A stretch of 64,000 bases of DNA from Rhodomicrobium sp. (lineage in GTDB: Bacteria > Pseudomonadota > Alphaproteobacteria > Rhizobiales > HXMU1428-3), in NCBI GenBank assembly GCA_021604665.1, contig BQJK01000001.1:806001-870000 (forward strand), given 5' to 3'. A program made the translations under genes and the position numbers. Below the pieces are notes generated by a model. It was not told the DNA's origin. It did no database searches and was given only the letters and a program-made list of their open reading frames with translations. Below, in pieces: positions 1-9,001 of this stretch (within the stretch, counting starts at the first letter, position 1; every line of letters starts with the position of its first letter).

Positions 1-195
1 ATCAGAACGTTTCCGGGCCGCACTCACAGAAAACAGCTTTTCAAAAACAATACCCCACGCCCAAACCGAGGCCAGCGCCAGGCCGATCATCACAATCTTA
101 ACGACAATATCAGCTTGCATAAACAGCGAGAGAAACGAAAGATCTCCCGTATTCAGGGCAACGGCAGCAGGGGCTGTTACAAAACTCGGCACCAT
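1..195 (-). CDS. tolQ: TolQ, proton channel subunit of Tol-Pal (5' part only)
   Basis: The first 65 codons of TolQ are visible; the gene leaves the window at base 1. TolQ forms, with TolR, the inner-membrane proton channel that energises the Tol-Pal system during outer-membrane constriction at division. The visible residues are a hydrophilic start, then the motif MQADIVVKIVMIGLALASVW, which is the first membrane segment with the conserved alphaproteobacterial 'QADI(I/V)VK' entry, then the basic stretch FEKLFSVSAARKRS. The ATG is at 193-195. ybgC lies upstream on the same strand, as in the usual ybgC-tolQRAB-pal order, although 362 bases separate them here, so tolQ may have its own promoter. 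Confidence 0.9.
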   Translation of the reverse strand, partial: MVPSFVTAPAAVALNTGDLSFLSLFMQADIVVKIVMIGLALASVWAWGIVFEKLFSVSAARKRSD

Positions 196-557
196 TAATT
201 TCCTCTGATTTCCCGCTCAGCACCCAAATCGGCCGCCATAGCGTTCACAATTTGCCCTTATATATTGATATTGGGGCATAAATTCCATCTGTTTGTGACC
301 AAACAAGGGCTAACAAAGTCCCTCAATCCGAAACAAACACCCACAATATAAACTGTGGCGCTCCTGAACAAGTGAGCTTTTTCAGTCGCTTAAAGACTGG
401 CCACTTATAATTTGATAGGTTATTCGCCAGAAGCTTACAAGCAGTCAAAACGCAGCAGTAACTGAACACAGCTCAATAAATGTAAGCCATTAAATGTAAA
501 GCATGGCCAAATTAGGCAGCACGAATAGAAAACACGGCGCAAAAAACAAATCCCAGC
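196..557. other. Intergenic region between ybgC and tolQ
   Basis: These 362 bases hold no convincing reading frame. The space is longer than usual for a ybgC-tolQ junction and may carry a separate tolQ promoter. I see no clear terminator hairpin or operator. Confidence 0.5.
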
Positions 558-1043
558 TTAAACCGCTGGGTCAAATGCACGTTTGATTGCCTCATTCAGG
601 CGCTGCGGCCGCCCCTGTTCATTCAGCAATACAATGATGACAGAAGCTTTGAATAAAACGAGCTCACCCCGGCAAACCTTTTGAGAAAGCGTGATAGAGG
701 CGGTCCCCATTTCACTCACTTCCGTGATAACTTCAAGCACATCATCCATCATCGCCGGGCGCAAATAATCCAGCTCCATGCGCCGAACAACAAAAAACAC
801 CGAACCTTTGCCGGACTTATCCTCAAATAAAGCCTTTTGCTGCAATCCTAACAGACGCACATAGTCAGACCGCCCTCTCTCGCACCATCTGATGTAAGAG
901 GCATGATAAACCAGACCAGAAAAATCGGTATCTTCATAATAAACGCGGATGGGGAGAACATGACCAAAATCCTCAAGCCGCCCAGAAAGGTCAGGCCATT
1001 CTGGCGGCGCCACCCCAGCCGCATTGCGTTTATCATCTGCCAT
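558..1043 (-). CDS. ybgC: YbgC-type acyl-CoA thioesterase of the Tol-Pal locus
   Basis: A 161-residue hotdog-fold thioesterase of the 4-hydroxybenzoyl-CoA thioesterase/YbgC family. It is cytoplasmic and hydrolyses acyl-CoA or acyl-ACP thioesters; its exact role beside Tol-Pal is not settled. The signature YYEDTDFSGLVYHASYIRW is at about residues 35-53, with the catalytic aspartate in EDTD and the histidine in VYHASY. The N-terminal 25-30 residues are longer than in E. coli YbgC, as is common in alphaproteobacteria. It stands between the ruvB region and tolQ, the standard order in this class. Confidence 0.95.
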   Translation of the reverse strand: MADDKRNAAGVAPPEWPDLSGRLEDFGHVLPIRVYYEDTDFSGLVYHASYIRWCERGRSDYVRLLGLQQKALFEDKSGKGSVFFVVRRMELDYLRPAMMDDVLEVITEVSEMGTASITLSQKVCRGELVLFKASVIIVLLNEQGRPQRLNEAIKRAFDPAV

Positions 1044-1108
1044 TCAGATATCCATGCCCCTGAGTTAAAGCTTTCATTCTGATGTTACTTGAACAACCAT
1101 CGCATCAA

Positions 1109-1141
1109 TAAAAAAGCCGCCAAGAACAAACCCCAGCGGCT
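1109..1141 (-). terminator. Rho-independent terminator after the 1217-2068 gene
   Basis: Read on the minus strand, AGCCGC and GCGGCT can pair around a 15-base loop and are followed by a run of six T. It lies about 75 bases past the stop of the gene ending at 1217, so it would separate that gene from ybgC. Confidence 0.6.
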
Positions 1142-1216
1142 ATCTTAATATTATCATCTATTCGAGCTTAAGCGCGGCCATATTGCTCACTCTATGGTAA
1201 TTCAATAACCCACAAT

Positions 1217-2068
1217 TTAGCCTGCATTGCGCTCACAAGTTTCAGCGGCGTTAGCTGGGTTAATATAAGCAACATTACCACCAGCACCCTCAGCGTTTAG
1301 ACCGAGTGACAAGGCCCGCGTTTCCGGCTCATCCATACTATTAGCAGCAACGGCACCATTAATGATTTCTGCAATCCGCTCGGCCAGCGCATCCCACATA
1401 CCAGCTTCCTTTGCAAAATCAGAAGCTCTTGTCCCAGCATCCGCGCCTGTATCAGTGAAGAGAGAGGCAAGCAACAACAACTCACGGTCAACCCGCCAAT
1501 CATAGGCGTGCGCCGCGGCGAGAGAATATTCATAAACACGCAGCCCCTTAGCAAGTGCCGGAGCACCAAATTTCTGCTCCACATGCGCAACAGCTTTCAC
1601 AACGATCTCAGAGCGCGGCAAAGTAAACTCATCCCGGTTAATAAAAGCCGGTGGCCCATCAAGTTTAGCCTCACTGAGCGGTTGGCCAACGGCTTGGGGT
1701 TCAGCTGCTGCGCTCTGCTCATCGCCGCTAATCGCGTCAACAATCCCGCTGCCAACTTCACTGGCATCTTCAGAGAGACCCGCCACATCTTCTCTCGCAC
1801 CTGAGAGCACTTCAGACGCCATATCAGACACAGAAGCAGCTGTATCCTCGACAAATTCAGCAGCCTGCTCAGCAACATAGTCTGCTCTGGTCGAGGCAAC
1901 AGCCACAACACTCTCAACCACCTCTTCAACATCATGCTGCAATGTCATCACAGGATCAGCTGAGGAATTAGTCTCTGTTTCTGTCTGTGTCTCTGTTTTT
2001 GTCTCATGCGCCGCCTCAGAAGAGCCGCCCCCAAACAGTGATTTTATCATCCCAAACAATGAAGCCAT
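1217..2068 (-). CDS. Unknown Ala/Glu-rich protein with a degenerate HD-like C-terminal domain
   Basis: 283 residues, no confident family assignment. Residues 1-20 are short and hydrophobic/glycine-rich. Residues 20-130 are acidic and low-complexity (Ala, Glu, Ser, Val), probably helical or disordered. Residues about 150-265 look like the helical core of an HD-domain phosphohydrolase: GLRVYEYSLAAAHAYDWRVD followed by RELLLLASLFTDTGAD resembles the family pattern in which a histidine precedes the first helix and 'HD' sits in the loop. Here the first position is K-G and the HD pair is T-D (residues 205-206), so a metal-dependent phosphohydrolase activity is unlikely. No signal peptide is obvious. 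The start has a good ribosome site (GGGAGA, 8 bases upstream). It sits between ruvB and ybgC, where many relatives have nothing. Confidence 0.75.
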   Translation of the reverse strand: MASLFGMIKSLFGGGSSEAAHETKTETQTETETNSSADPVMTLQHDVEEVVESVVAVASTRADYVAEQAAEFVEDTAASVSDMASEVLSGAREDVAGLSEDASEVGSGIVDAISGDEQSAAAEPQAVGQPLSEAKLDGPPAFINRDEFTLPRSEIVVKAVAHVEQKFGAPALAKGLRVYEYSLAAAHAYDWRVDRELLLLASLFTDTGADAGTRASDFAKEAGMWDALAERIAEIINGAVAANSMDEPETRALSLGLNAEGAGGNVAYINPANAAETCERNAG

Positions 2069-2370
2069 CTTGGCAGTCTCCCCTAAAAATCCCAGTTAAA
2101 CAGCGCATCATGCGCAAATTCAGATACACAAACACCATAGCAAGCTTCACAAAAGCAAAGCGGTAAAACCACCCTCACTTCAGATCGAATCGCTAGTTGT
2201 TAACTAAACAGAATAAGCAAGCCTTCTTGTGAAGGAAATGAAACTTTAGCTAAATAGCTGCAATCTTTGCATCGTTGGTGATTTTTACAACAATATATCA
2301 ACGCCCCAAGCGTCAATATTGGTCCGAGGGTCAATTTTTGAGAGACGGGAATAAATAATCAGCCGAAAGA
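2069..2370. other. Intergenic region downstream of ruvB
   Basis: About 300 bases without a gene, between the ruvB stop and the start of the HD-like gene. It probably holds the promoter of the latter. No clear terminator is visible for ruvB. Confidence 0.4.
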
Positions 2371-3462
2371 TTAATCATGATCAGAAGGCTCAGGCGGCTC
2401 TGGATCATAAATGTCCGTGCCATCATCAGCAGAACCAGTTTCAAATAAATTCCTTTGCCCCTCAACAGGTTCAGGACGGGGCGCCCCAAGATGGCGAAAC
2501 GCTTTCAACATAGCAACCCGCCCACGCGGCGTCCTTGCTATCAACCCCATCTGCAGCAAATAAGGCTCAACAATCTCCTCAAGCGCATCACGGGGTTCAG
2601 ATAGCGCCGCCGCAATCGTCTCAATCCCCACAGGGCCACCATCATAATTCTGGATGATGCAATTGAGATAGCGGTGATCAAGCTGATCAAGACCCAGCGC
2701 ATCAACTTCCAATTGGCTCAGCGCTTTATCAGCAAGCTCGCGGGAAATATCACCATCACCATAAACACTGGCAAAATCCCGCACCCGGCGCAAAAGCCGC
2801 CCGGCAATCCGCGGCGTCCCCCGAGAGCGCATGGCAATTTCTTCAGCGCCATCAGCGGTAATAGCAATGCCCATCACCTTAGCGCCTCGGGTCACAATCC
2901 GGCATAATTCTGGCGTTTCATAAAAGTTCAACCGTACCGGAATGCCAAACCTGTCTCTGAGCGGCGTTGTCAGCAACCCGGCTCGGGTGGTGGCACCAAC
3001 CAATGTAAATTTCGCCAGCTCAATCCGCACAGAACGCGCCGCCGGCCCCTCGCCAATAATAAGATCCAGTTGAAAATCCTCCATCGCCGGATAGAGTATC
3101 TCTTCAACAGCCGGGTTCAACCGGTGGATCTCATCAATAAATAAAACATCACGCTCTTCAAGGTTCGTCAGCAATGCGGCAAGGTCACCGGCCTTCGCAA
3201 TAACGGGACCGGAGGTGGCGCGAAAATTCACCCCCAATTCACGAGAAACAATCTGAGCCAATGTTGTTTTGCCAAGCCCCGGCGGCCCGGCAAATAACAC
3301 ATGGTCTAGCGCATCACCCCTACCCTTAGCCGCTTCGATAAATACCTTGAGATTTTGCCGCGCCTGCTCCTGGCCAACAAAATCATCCAGCACCAACGGC
3401 CGAATGGAGCGCTCTTCTTCGTCGGTTAATTTCGGCGCACCGTCAATCAGCCGGTCATTCAT
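2371..3462 (-). CDS. ruvB: RuvB, Holliday junction branch-migration ATPase
   Basis: 363 residues. RuvB forms the hexameric AAA+ motor that, bound to RuvA, drives branch migration of Holliday junctions. Walker [12 protein letters not shown] is at about residues 59-69, Walker B is [10 protein letters not shown], sensor 1 is [17 protein letters not shown], and the winged-helix end contains [12 protein letters not shown]. The last 25 residues after LKAFRHLG are acidic and variable. The ATG overlaps the ruvA stop by 4 bases (ATGA), implying translational coupling. Confidence 0.99.
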   Translation of the reverse strand: MNDRLIDGAPKLTDEEERSIRPLVLDDFVGQEQARQNLKVFIEAAKGRGDALDHVLFAGPPGLGKTTLAQIVSRELGVNFRATSGPVIAKAGDLAALLTNLEERDVLFIDEIHRLNPAVEEILYPAMEDFQLDLIIGEGPAARSVRIELAKFTLVGATTRAGLLTTPLRDRFGIPVRLNFYETPELCRIVTRGAKVMGIAITADGAEEIAMRSRGTPRIAGRLLRRVRDFASVYGDGDISRELADKALSQLEVDALGLDQLDHRYLNCIIQNYDGGPVGIETIAAALSEPRDALEEIVEPYLLQMGLIARTPRGRVAMLKAFRHLGAPRPEPVEGQRNLFETGSADDGTDIYDPEPPEPSDHD

Positions 3463-4079
3463 CGCGCCAACTCCTTAAGGCCAAGGCGAATAAGATCCTG
3501 AACAGACCCCTCCTCGCCAACTTCACGAAATGCCGCCGCAACAGCAACGCTCGCATCACTGCCCTGATAGCCAAGATTGGTCAATGCGGAAACCGCATCC
3601 GCCGCTTTCGAGCGTCCCCCAGCAGGTACAGAGATATCAGCAGCGCCGCCAAGGCTGCGCCCATCAATCACCGCAGGCATCGGCACTTTGTCTTTAAGTT
3701 CAGCCACAATCCGCGCGGCAACTTTTGGCCCAACACCTGGCGCCCGCGATACTATAGATTTATCCTGAAGCGCAATAGCATTGGCCAGGTCCGTTGTTGT
3801 TAGCGTGCCAAGTATCGCAAGCGCCACTTTCGCGCCCACCCCTTGCACACTTTGCAATTTACGGAACCACTCTCTCTGATGTTCAGTTTCAAACCCAAAC
3901 AGACGGATCTCAGTTTCTCGCACATGGGTCTCAATAGCTAAGGTCACCGGCTCACCATCACCAGGCAAATGAGACAGCGTCCTGGCTGAGCAATGCACGT
4001 CATAACAAACGCCGCCAACATCAACCAGCACCCAATCCTCACCCTTACTATCGATAATGCCTTTCAGCTTGCCAATCAT
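3459..4079 (-). CDS. ruvA: RuvA, Holliday junction DNA-binding subunit
   Basis: 206 residues, normal length. RuvA tetramers bind four-way junctions and load RuvB. The OB-fold start [20 protein letters not shown], the helix-hairpin-helix motifs around [14 protein letters not shown] and [19 protein letters not shown] (about residues 75-135), and the C-terminal RuvB-binding three-helix domain (about 160-206) are all visible. The ribosome site AAAGGGG lies just upstream. The gene overlaps ruvB and follows ruvC after about 190 bases. Confidence 0.99.
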   Translation of the reverse strand: MIGKLKGIIDSKGEDWVLVDVGGVCYDVHCSARTLSHLPGDGEPVTLAIETHVRETEIRLFGFETEHQREWFRKLQSVQGVGAKVALAILGTLTTTDLANAIALQDKSIVSRAPGVGPKVAARIVAELKDKVPMPAVIDGRSLGGAADISVPAGGRSKAADAVSALTNLGYQGSDASVAVAAAFREVGEEGSVQDLIRLGLKELAR

Positions 4080-4271
4080 AGCGGGGCCCCTTTCACCCGG
4101 TCAGTGTCACCGGTTTAACCTTCAGCAACACCCACAAATACAACCCTGGTTTTACAATATTTAAGACGTTAACAGCCGCCTCATAAAGCGAAACACGATA
4201 AGCTCAGCTCTACGATCAGAAACAAGGGTTACATACCAAAACTTGTACCTCTATAGAACAATGAGCCTCTA

Positions 4272-4781
4272 TCAAGCAGTGGCAATTTTCAAAAGCCGCG
4301 CAGCCCGCCTATTATGAGCATGGGTAATGGCAATCGCCAACGCATCCGCCGCATCATCACTGTCAGGCTGGGCCTTTGGTAATAAATGACCAAGCATTGC
4401 ATGAATCTGCTTTTTATCCGCATGCCCAGAACCGGTCACTGTCTTTTTTACCATATTGGGCGCATATTCAGCCACAGCGCAGCCAAAAAGCGCCGGCACC
4501 ACAAGCGCAATGCCCCGCGCCTGGCCAAGCTTCAAAGTGGCGCGCGCATCTTTATTCACAAATGTCTCTTCAACCGCCACTTCATCAGGGGTCATCTGCT
4601 GCAGTACGTGCTGCAACTCCCTGTATAGCTCAGCAAGCCGCATAGAGAGCGCCAGCTCTGTATCAGGTTTGATGGTACCGCCCGCAACATAGGAAAGCCG
4701 AACCCCATCAAAATCAATGACGCCCCAGCCCATTCGCCGCAATCCAGGATCAATACCAAGTATTCGTGTTACAGCTGTCAT
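4272..4781 (-). CDS. ruvC: RuvC, Holliday junction resolvase
   Basis: RuvC is the Mg-dependent endonuclease that cuts Holliday junctions symmetrically. With the ATG at 4781 the protein is 169 residues, close to the family norm, and starts [18 protein letters not shown] lies 9 bases upstream of this ATG. An in-frame TTG at 4832 would add 17 unrelated residues and has no ribosome site, so I rejected it. The catalytic acidic residues are visible: D in LGIDPG, E in [12 protein letters not shown], and the pair in [15 protein letters not shown] near the C terminus. Confidence 0.97.
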   Translation of the reverse strand: MTAVTRILGIDPGLRRMGWGVIDFDGVRLSYVAGGTIKPDTELALSMRLAELYRELQHVLQQMTPDEVAVEETFVNKDARATLKLGQARGIALVVPALFGCAVAEYAPNMVKKTVTGSGHADKKQIHAMLGHLLPKAQPDSDDAADALAIAITHAHNRRAARLLKIATA

Positions 4782-4835
4782 TTGCCCCACTCCTGACAGT
4801 TCAGGGGAAGAGAAGCAAACCTTCCCCAACAAAGA

Positions 4836-4888
4836 AAAAGCGTGGCCCGTTAATGCCCCACAAACAGGAACAAAACGTGACCACGCTT
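4836..4888 (-). terminator. Possible terminator downstream of yebC
   Basis: On the minus strand AGCGTGG pairs with CCACGCT across a loop of roughly 35 bases, followed by five T. The long loop makes this weaker than usual. Its position between yebC and ruvC fits. Confidence 0.35.
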
Positions 4889-5010
4889 ATAACTACACGA
4901 TTCTTTGTTAATGCAATATCAATTCAGCCAAAGAATATGATGAGCTGAAACCACAACGCCCCTCATCACAAGCTCACCATATGGGGGCATGACAAAAGCA
5001 GAGCTATAGA

Positions 5011-5757
5011 TTAGCTGCCAAGTTTCTCCAGCAGCTCATCAGAGACCTCAAAATTCGCATAGACATTCTGAACATCATCCTGATCTTCAAGCGCATCCAT
5101 TAATTTAAGAATCTTTTCGCCGGCCTCATCATCAAGTTCAATATTCACATGCGGCTTCCACACCAGGGCAGCAGATGTTGGCTCGCCATATTTATCCTCA
5201 AGCGTCTTGCCAACTTCATGCAGGCTTTCACCGCTCACATAAAGCGTGTGGACATCCTCATCAGTTTCAACTTCATCGGCACCCGCTTCAAGCGCCGCTT
5301 CAAACATCTCGTCTTCACTAGCGACATCACGAGGATATTCAATTGATCCGACCTGATCAAAGCTACAGGAAACGGCACCGGTTTCCCCAAGGTTACCGCC
5401 GCTTTTGGAAAAGATAGAGCGAACTTCACCGGCTGTTCGATTACGATTATCTGTCAGCGCTTCAATGATGACCCCAACACCATTGACACCAAAGCCTTCA
5501 TAACGGACCTGCTCATAATTCTCGCCGCCAGCATCAAGAGATTTCTTGATCGCCCGGTCGATATTATCTTTCGGCATATTCTGCCCCTTGGCCGCCTGAA
5601 TGGCGGTGCGCAAGCGGGGGTTCATGTCAGGGTCGGGCGTGCCCATCTTGGCCGCGACAGTAATCTCTTTCGCCAATTTGGAAAAAATCTTGGAGCGCTT
5701 TTTATCCTGCGCGCCTTTCCGGTGCATAATATTCTTAAATTTGGAATGGCCTGCCAT
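5011..5757 (-). CDS. yebC: YebC/PmpR-family protein (TACO1-like)
   Basis: 248 residues, typical length, with the diagnostic start [20 protein letters not shown]. Family members are cytoplasmic; they have been described as transcriptional regulators and, more recently, as factors that help ribosomes through proline stretches, so the exact role is open. Conserved blocks [28 protein letters not shown] and the acidic C terminus are present. GAGG lies 8 bases before the ATG. It sits upstream of ruvCAB, the usual alphaproteobacterial arrangement. Confidence 0.97.
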   Translation of the reverse strand: MAGHSKFKNIMHRKGAQDKKRSKIFSKLAKEITVAAKMGTPDPDMNPRLRTAIQAAKGQNMPKDNIDRAIKKSLDAGGENYEQVRYEGFGVNGVGVIIEALTDNRNRTAGEVRSIFSKSGGNLGETGAVSCSFDQVGSIEYPRDVASEDEMFEAALEAGADEVETDEDVHTLYVSGESLHEVGKTLEDKYGEPTSAALVWKPHVNIELDDEAGEKILKLMDALEDQDDVQNVYANFEVSDELLEKLGS

Positions 5758-6359
5758 TCTTAACCTCTTAGTGCTCGGTTTGAAGTTCTAGATAATTCAG
5801 GAAAGGGCCAAGCTGAAACAGCAATTAGGCCCTGATGGCAACAGCAGTGGTTTTCCCGTAAGCGGGATACCCAGCGTCACAATTAAGCGAAACCGCTTTA
5901 TAGGCGAGCATCCGGCTAAAATCAACCAAGCGCCATCACAGCTACGCTCAGTCATCCATCTCACCTGAAATAGGCAAGCTGTTAAACCAGATTACAGCGT
6001 TAACCTTTTGTTAACCCGGCAAGACGCATCATTGCGTTGTGAATTGATTGATTCTTCTCAACTTAAAAGACTGCAACGGTCTTTAAAACTCAATCAAGCT
6101 CACAAACCGGAGTTTAAATAAACTCACACTTCTAGAGCTTGTCTCATTGAACTGAGAAGAGCTTCATTAAGACAAACAATAGAAGAGTGATAAATTTAGG
6201 CCGGTCACAAGCTGAATTTTAGTTCAGCAACACATCGCTGAAAGGAGCTTGCAACATAGCCCGTTTGCAATAGCCGACCTTTCACATGTGTACCGCGTAT
6301 CCATGTCGTGTCGATATAGATGAATGACCCCAGAATTTTTCATCAATATCTGGACCTCT
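5758..6359. other. Long intergenic region upstream of yebC
   Basis: About 600 bases with no supportable gene. Two inverted repeats are visible: a hairpin at 6063-6086 (TTAAAAGAC against GTCTTTAA) and a palindrome at 6110-6125 (GAGTTTA-AA-TAAACTC). They could be regulatory sites for yebC or an attenuator. Neither has a T-run that would mark a terminator. Confidence 0.4.
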
Positions 6360-7187
6360 TTATGAACTGACCCAAAATAGCGGCTCGGATCGACTTAAAT
6401 GTCCTCCGAGCCGCAATTCTTTTGCCTCAACAGCTAGCCCCGTTTTATCATCAATTTCCACGCAAAAACCTGCCAGGGTCACATCTCCCATTGACGGCTG
6501 AAAGCGCCCCCGCGGCACCCGGCTAACAAAGCGCTCAATCGGCTCACCAGCCTCCATACCAATCACGCTGTCATAACAACCGCACATCCCTGCATCGGTC
6601 TGAAAAGCCGTTCCATTTGGCAAAACACGTGCATCAGATGTTGGCGCATGGGTATGGGTACCCACAACAAGAGAGGCGCGGCCATCAACAAAATGCCCCA
6701 TGGCCTGTTTTTCAGATGTCGCCTCGGCATGAAAATCTATCAGAATAGCATCAGCCACTTCCCCAAGCGGGCTTTGCGATATTTCCCGATCGACAGCCGC
6801 AAACGGGCAATCCATCTCAGGCATAAACACCCGCCCAACAGCATGCACAACCAGGACGCTTTGCCCTTTTTGTGTTTGGTAAAGCCCAACACCTCGGCCA
6901 GGCACACCAGCCGGAAAATTAACAGGACGCAACAAATTTGGTTGCCGCTCAATAAAAACAAGCGCGTCTCTCTGGTCCCAAATATGATCACCACCAGTGA
7001 CAACATCTGCCCCGGCATCAAGAAAACTGTTTAAAATTTCTTCAGTAATTCCAAAGCCACCAGCCGCATTGTCACCATTCACAATGACAAAATCGAGCTC
7101 ATATCGCTCTCGCAACCCTGGAAGTTGGTCAATAACAGCTTGCCGCCCGGCACGGCCAACAACATCACCAAGAAAAAGTACGCGCAT
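6360..7187 (-). CDS. YmdB-family metallophosphoesterase (TIGR00282)
   Basis: 275 residues from the ATG at 7187, which gives the family-typical start MRVLFLGDVVGRAGR. A GTG at 7202 in frame would add five residues. This calcineurin-like family includes Bacillus YmdB, a phosphodiesterase active on cyclic nucleotides. Metal-binding blocks are visible: GDVVG, VNGDNAAGG (about residues 38-46), DHIWDQRD, IDFHAEATSEK, and GTHTHAPTSDARVLPNGT with TDAGMCGCYDSVIGME in the C-terminal half. Its neighbour upstream is 5-formyl-THF cyclo-ligase, an association common in alphaproteobacteria, about 115 bases away on the same strand, so the two may be co-transcribed. Confidence 0.93.
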   Translation of the reverse strand: MRVLFLGDVVGRAGRQAVIDQLPGLRERYELDFVIVNGDNAAGGFGITEEILNSFLDAGADVVTGGDHIWDQRDALVFIERQPNLLRPVNFPAGVPGRGVGLYQTQKGQSVLVVHAVGRVFMPEMDCPFAAVDREISQSPLGEVADAILIDFHAEATSEKQAMGHFVDGRASLVVGTHTHAPTSDARVLPNGTAFQTDAGMCGCYDSVIGMEAGEPIERFVSRVPRGRFQPSMGDVTLAGFCVEIDDKTGLAVEAKELRLGGHLSRSEPLFWVSS

Positions 7188-7302
7188 AAACGAGCTATCC
7201 ACCTAAGAAAGAATAAAAGGTCTGAGTTTAATATGAAAAACAAACGAGACTGGTTAGCCCATAAAATAGAAGCGGCTTAAAGCGGCCTGATATCCAGAAC
7301 CA

Positions 7303-7911
7303 TTATCTCTGCGCAAGAAAAATACGCTGCCTGTTATCATCCCATTTCATAGAGCTTGTAGGCGTAATTAATCCATCAAGCATCTGATCATGGGTTTCGA
7401 CCGGCAGACAATCAACGAGTTGCTCATCAAATGCAACCCCATATGCCAATATAGAGCGTTCACGAAGCTGTTCTAGTGTGCGATCATAAAACCCGCCCCC
7501 CTGACCAAGGCGAACGCCGCGCCTATCAACTGCCAGCAATGGCAACAAAACAAGGTCAGGCTCTAAAATCTCAGCATCTTCGGTCGGCTGCAATGTGCCA
7601 AGCTTACCGCTACTTAGTAAAGCCCCCGGCGTCCATTCCCGAAATCGCAGCGCCTCACCTAGCTCAACCACCTCAGGCAAACAAAGCCGTGCCCCAAGCG
7701 CCGAGAAAGCCGCCATTAACGGCCGGGCATCAATTTCATTTGCAATTGGAATATACCCGGCAACAATCTCAGGTTTGATAGCCTCTATCAAAGGTGCAGC
7801 CAAATCACGAAGATGCCCGGCGGCCAAAGTCCCATTCACCGCATCATCATGATAAGCCTGCGCCCGCAAACGGCGCATTTTAGCGCGAAGCTGCTTTTTC
7901 TTATCTGTCAC
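7303..7911 (-). CDS. ygfA: 5-formyltetrahydrofolate cyclo-ligase
   Basis: 202 residues. The enzyme converts 5-formyl-THF to 5,10-methenyl-THF using ATP and so recycles stored folate, which is relevant in a cell with heavy one-carbon flux. The family signature GQGGGFYDRTLEQL is at about residues 139-152, with the downstream YGVAFDEQLV and the closing HDQMLDGLITP. The start is GTG at 7911, preceded by a GA-rich stretch. The likely 6S RNA lies upstream, as in many proteobacteria. Confidence 0.96.
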   Translation of the reverse strand: MTDKKKQLRAKMRRLRAQAYHDDAVNGTLAAGHLRDLAAPLIEAIKPEIVAGYIPIANEIDARPLMAAFSALGARLCLPEVVELGEALRFREWTPGALLSSGKLGTLQPTEDAEILEPDLVLLPLLAVDRRGVRLGQGGGFYDRTLEQLRERSILAYGVAFDEQLVDCLPVETHDQMLDGLITPTSSMKWDDNRQRIFLAQR

Positions 7912-8143
7912 TTAAGCTCACCCTCTCCTCACTGCCACCCCGCCATCTGGTCGCTCAAATCACGTATAAGTCAACATATTTGGCAGAAGGCAACTGAGAT
8001 AGAAATCAGTAATGCTATGAGTATAGCGCCTAATCTCTCGCTTTTCATGAAAGGTTTCAAGGGCGCTATAGCCATAATAGAAATTAAGCTGAACCAGACT
8101 AAATGTCCGAGCTTCCTTAAACCAACTGCGATAGACCAAATCC

Positions 8144-8219
8144 CGCAGCCCAACTACCACAGCGCAGTCCAACTACCACAGCCCAGTCCAACTTCCACAG
8201 CCCAGTCCAACTTCCACAG
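8144..8219. repeat. Four tandem copies of a 19-bp unit
   Basis: The unit is cccagtccaacttccacag. Copies begin at 8144, 8163, 8182 and 8201; the last two are identical and the first two differ at a few bases. There are no spacers, so it is not a CRISPR. It lies between the likely 6S RNA and the cyclo-ligase start and is probably a slippage-type repeat. Confidence 0.9.
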
Positions 8220-8309
8220 CAGAGTGCCATCCCAGAAAAGAGAAACTCATCTGATGAATAGTCTGTAAAATATAGGAGAGTGAGAAAGCCGGAATGGTAC
8301 AGTTGTAGA

Positions 8310-8450
8310 TGATAAACAGAGCCGCCAATGCCGTCGGTTCAAGTAATTCCCTGGATCCCTACATTTGTAGGTGGGCACCGAGTAATCGAGACCACGGTCC
8401 CGATCAGGGTCAGTTCCCTGGAAAAACTTATAGGCCCCGGAAAAATATCA
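8310..8450 (-). ncRNA. ssrS: Probable 6S RNA
   Basis: 6S RNA binds the housekeeping RNA polymerase holoenzyme in stationary phase by mimicking an open promoter. The assignment rests on position (just upstream of 5-formyl-THF cyclo-ligase, same strand) and fold. On the minus strand a central hairpin forms from ATCGGGACC and GGTCTCGAT. A short hairpin CCTACAAATGTAGG lies 3' of it, like the small hairpin in the 3' side of the 6S bubble. Outer segments carry TTCCAGGGAA on the 5' side and TCCAGGGAAT on the 3' side, and GCC/GGC stretches could close the RNA. Exact ends are estimates. Confidence 0.68.
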
Positions 8451-8719
8451 CCTAACAAACACAGCAGCTCTGCCTAACAAATGTGGGTGAAACAACGCCT
8501 CTTTGCAAGCACCGTCACAAAAAATATTTCATAGAGCAGCAACAGTTTTAATTAGGCCCTGTTATGAGAAATCAGGCCTTAAGGCTGAGTTCAGACTAAA
8601 ACACTTCGGGCATCCCCCTAAAACACCGCCGCCAAAAAGGTCGGCCTTAAAACCCGCAGGCAATCACCCTATGGTTAGATGTGTTTTAATAACAAGGTCA
8701 ACGAAGAGCTTTAAAATCG
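8451..8719. other. Non-coding stretch between the coiled-coil gene and the 6S RNA
   Basis: No gene is seen. It should contain the 6S RNA promoter. Together with 7912-8309 it makes about 800 bases with no protein gene. Confidence 0.4.
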
Positions 8720-9001
8720 TTACACTTTGCCAATCGCTGAACGGATCATCTTTTCCATAACATCAAGCCGCTCACTCAGGACCTTGTTGGATTTCTCATG
8801 ACGGCTCAATTTAGCCTTCATAACTTTAAGATCATTCTTAAGGGCATCACGTTCTTCAGTTAAGCTTTGTATAATCGTCAGCTCAGCGAATGGGTCTCCC
8901 CGCTCGCTAACTGTCTCGTCGCGTTGTGCAGCACTGTCGCGGTGCACAAGCGAACCTGTCCTGAAGCTATCCCGCTCAGGAAAAATATCTTGTTTCGTCA
9001 T
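8720..9001 (-). CDS. Short coiled-coil protein of unknown function
   Basis: 93 residues from the ATG at 9001; an in-frame TTG at 9013 sits too close to the GGAGGGA ribosome site. The first 38 residues are charged and polar. Residues about 40-90 form a heptad-like helix (LTEERDALKNDLKVMKAKLS, then LSERLDVMEKMIRSAI). No signal peptide and no membrane segment. In many alphaproteobacteria zapA and a small coiled-coil gene sit here, upstream of the 6S RNA. This protein lacks the ZapA beta-strand start, so I do not call it ZapA. It could still be a division-associated protein by position only. Confidence 0.65.
   Translation of the reverse strand: MTKQDIFPERDSFRTGSLVHRDSAAQRDETVSERGDPFAELTIIQSLTEERDALKNDLKVMKAKLSRHEKSNKVLSERLDVMEKMIRSAIGKV

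Noticed and set aside
4782-4832. Upstream TTG start for ruvC
   Set aside because: The added residues do not resemble RuvC, and the ATG at 4781 has a good ribosome site.
8144-8219. CRISPR array
   Set aside because: The 19-bp units are directly adjacent with no spacers, and no cas gene is nearby.
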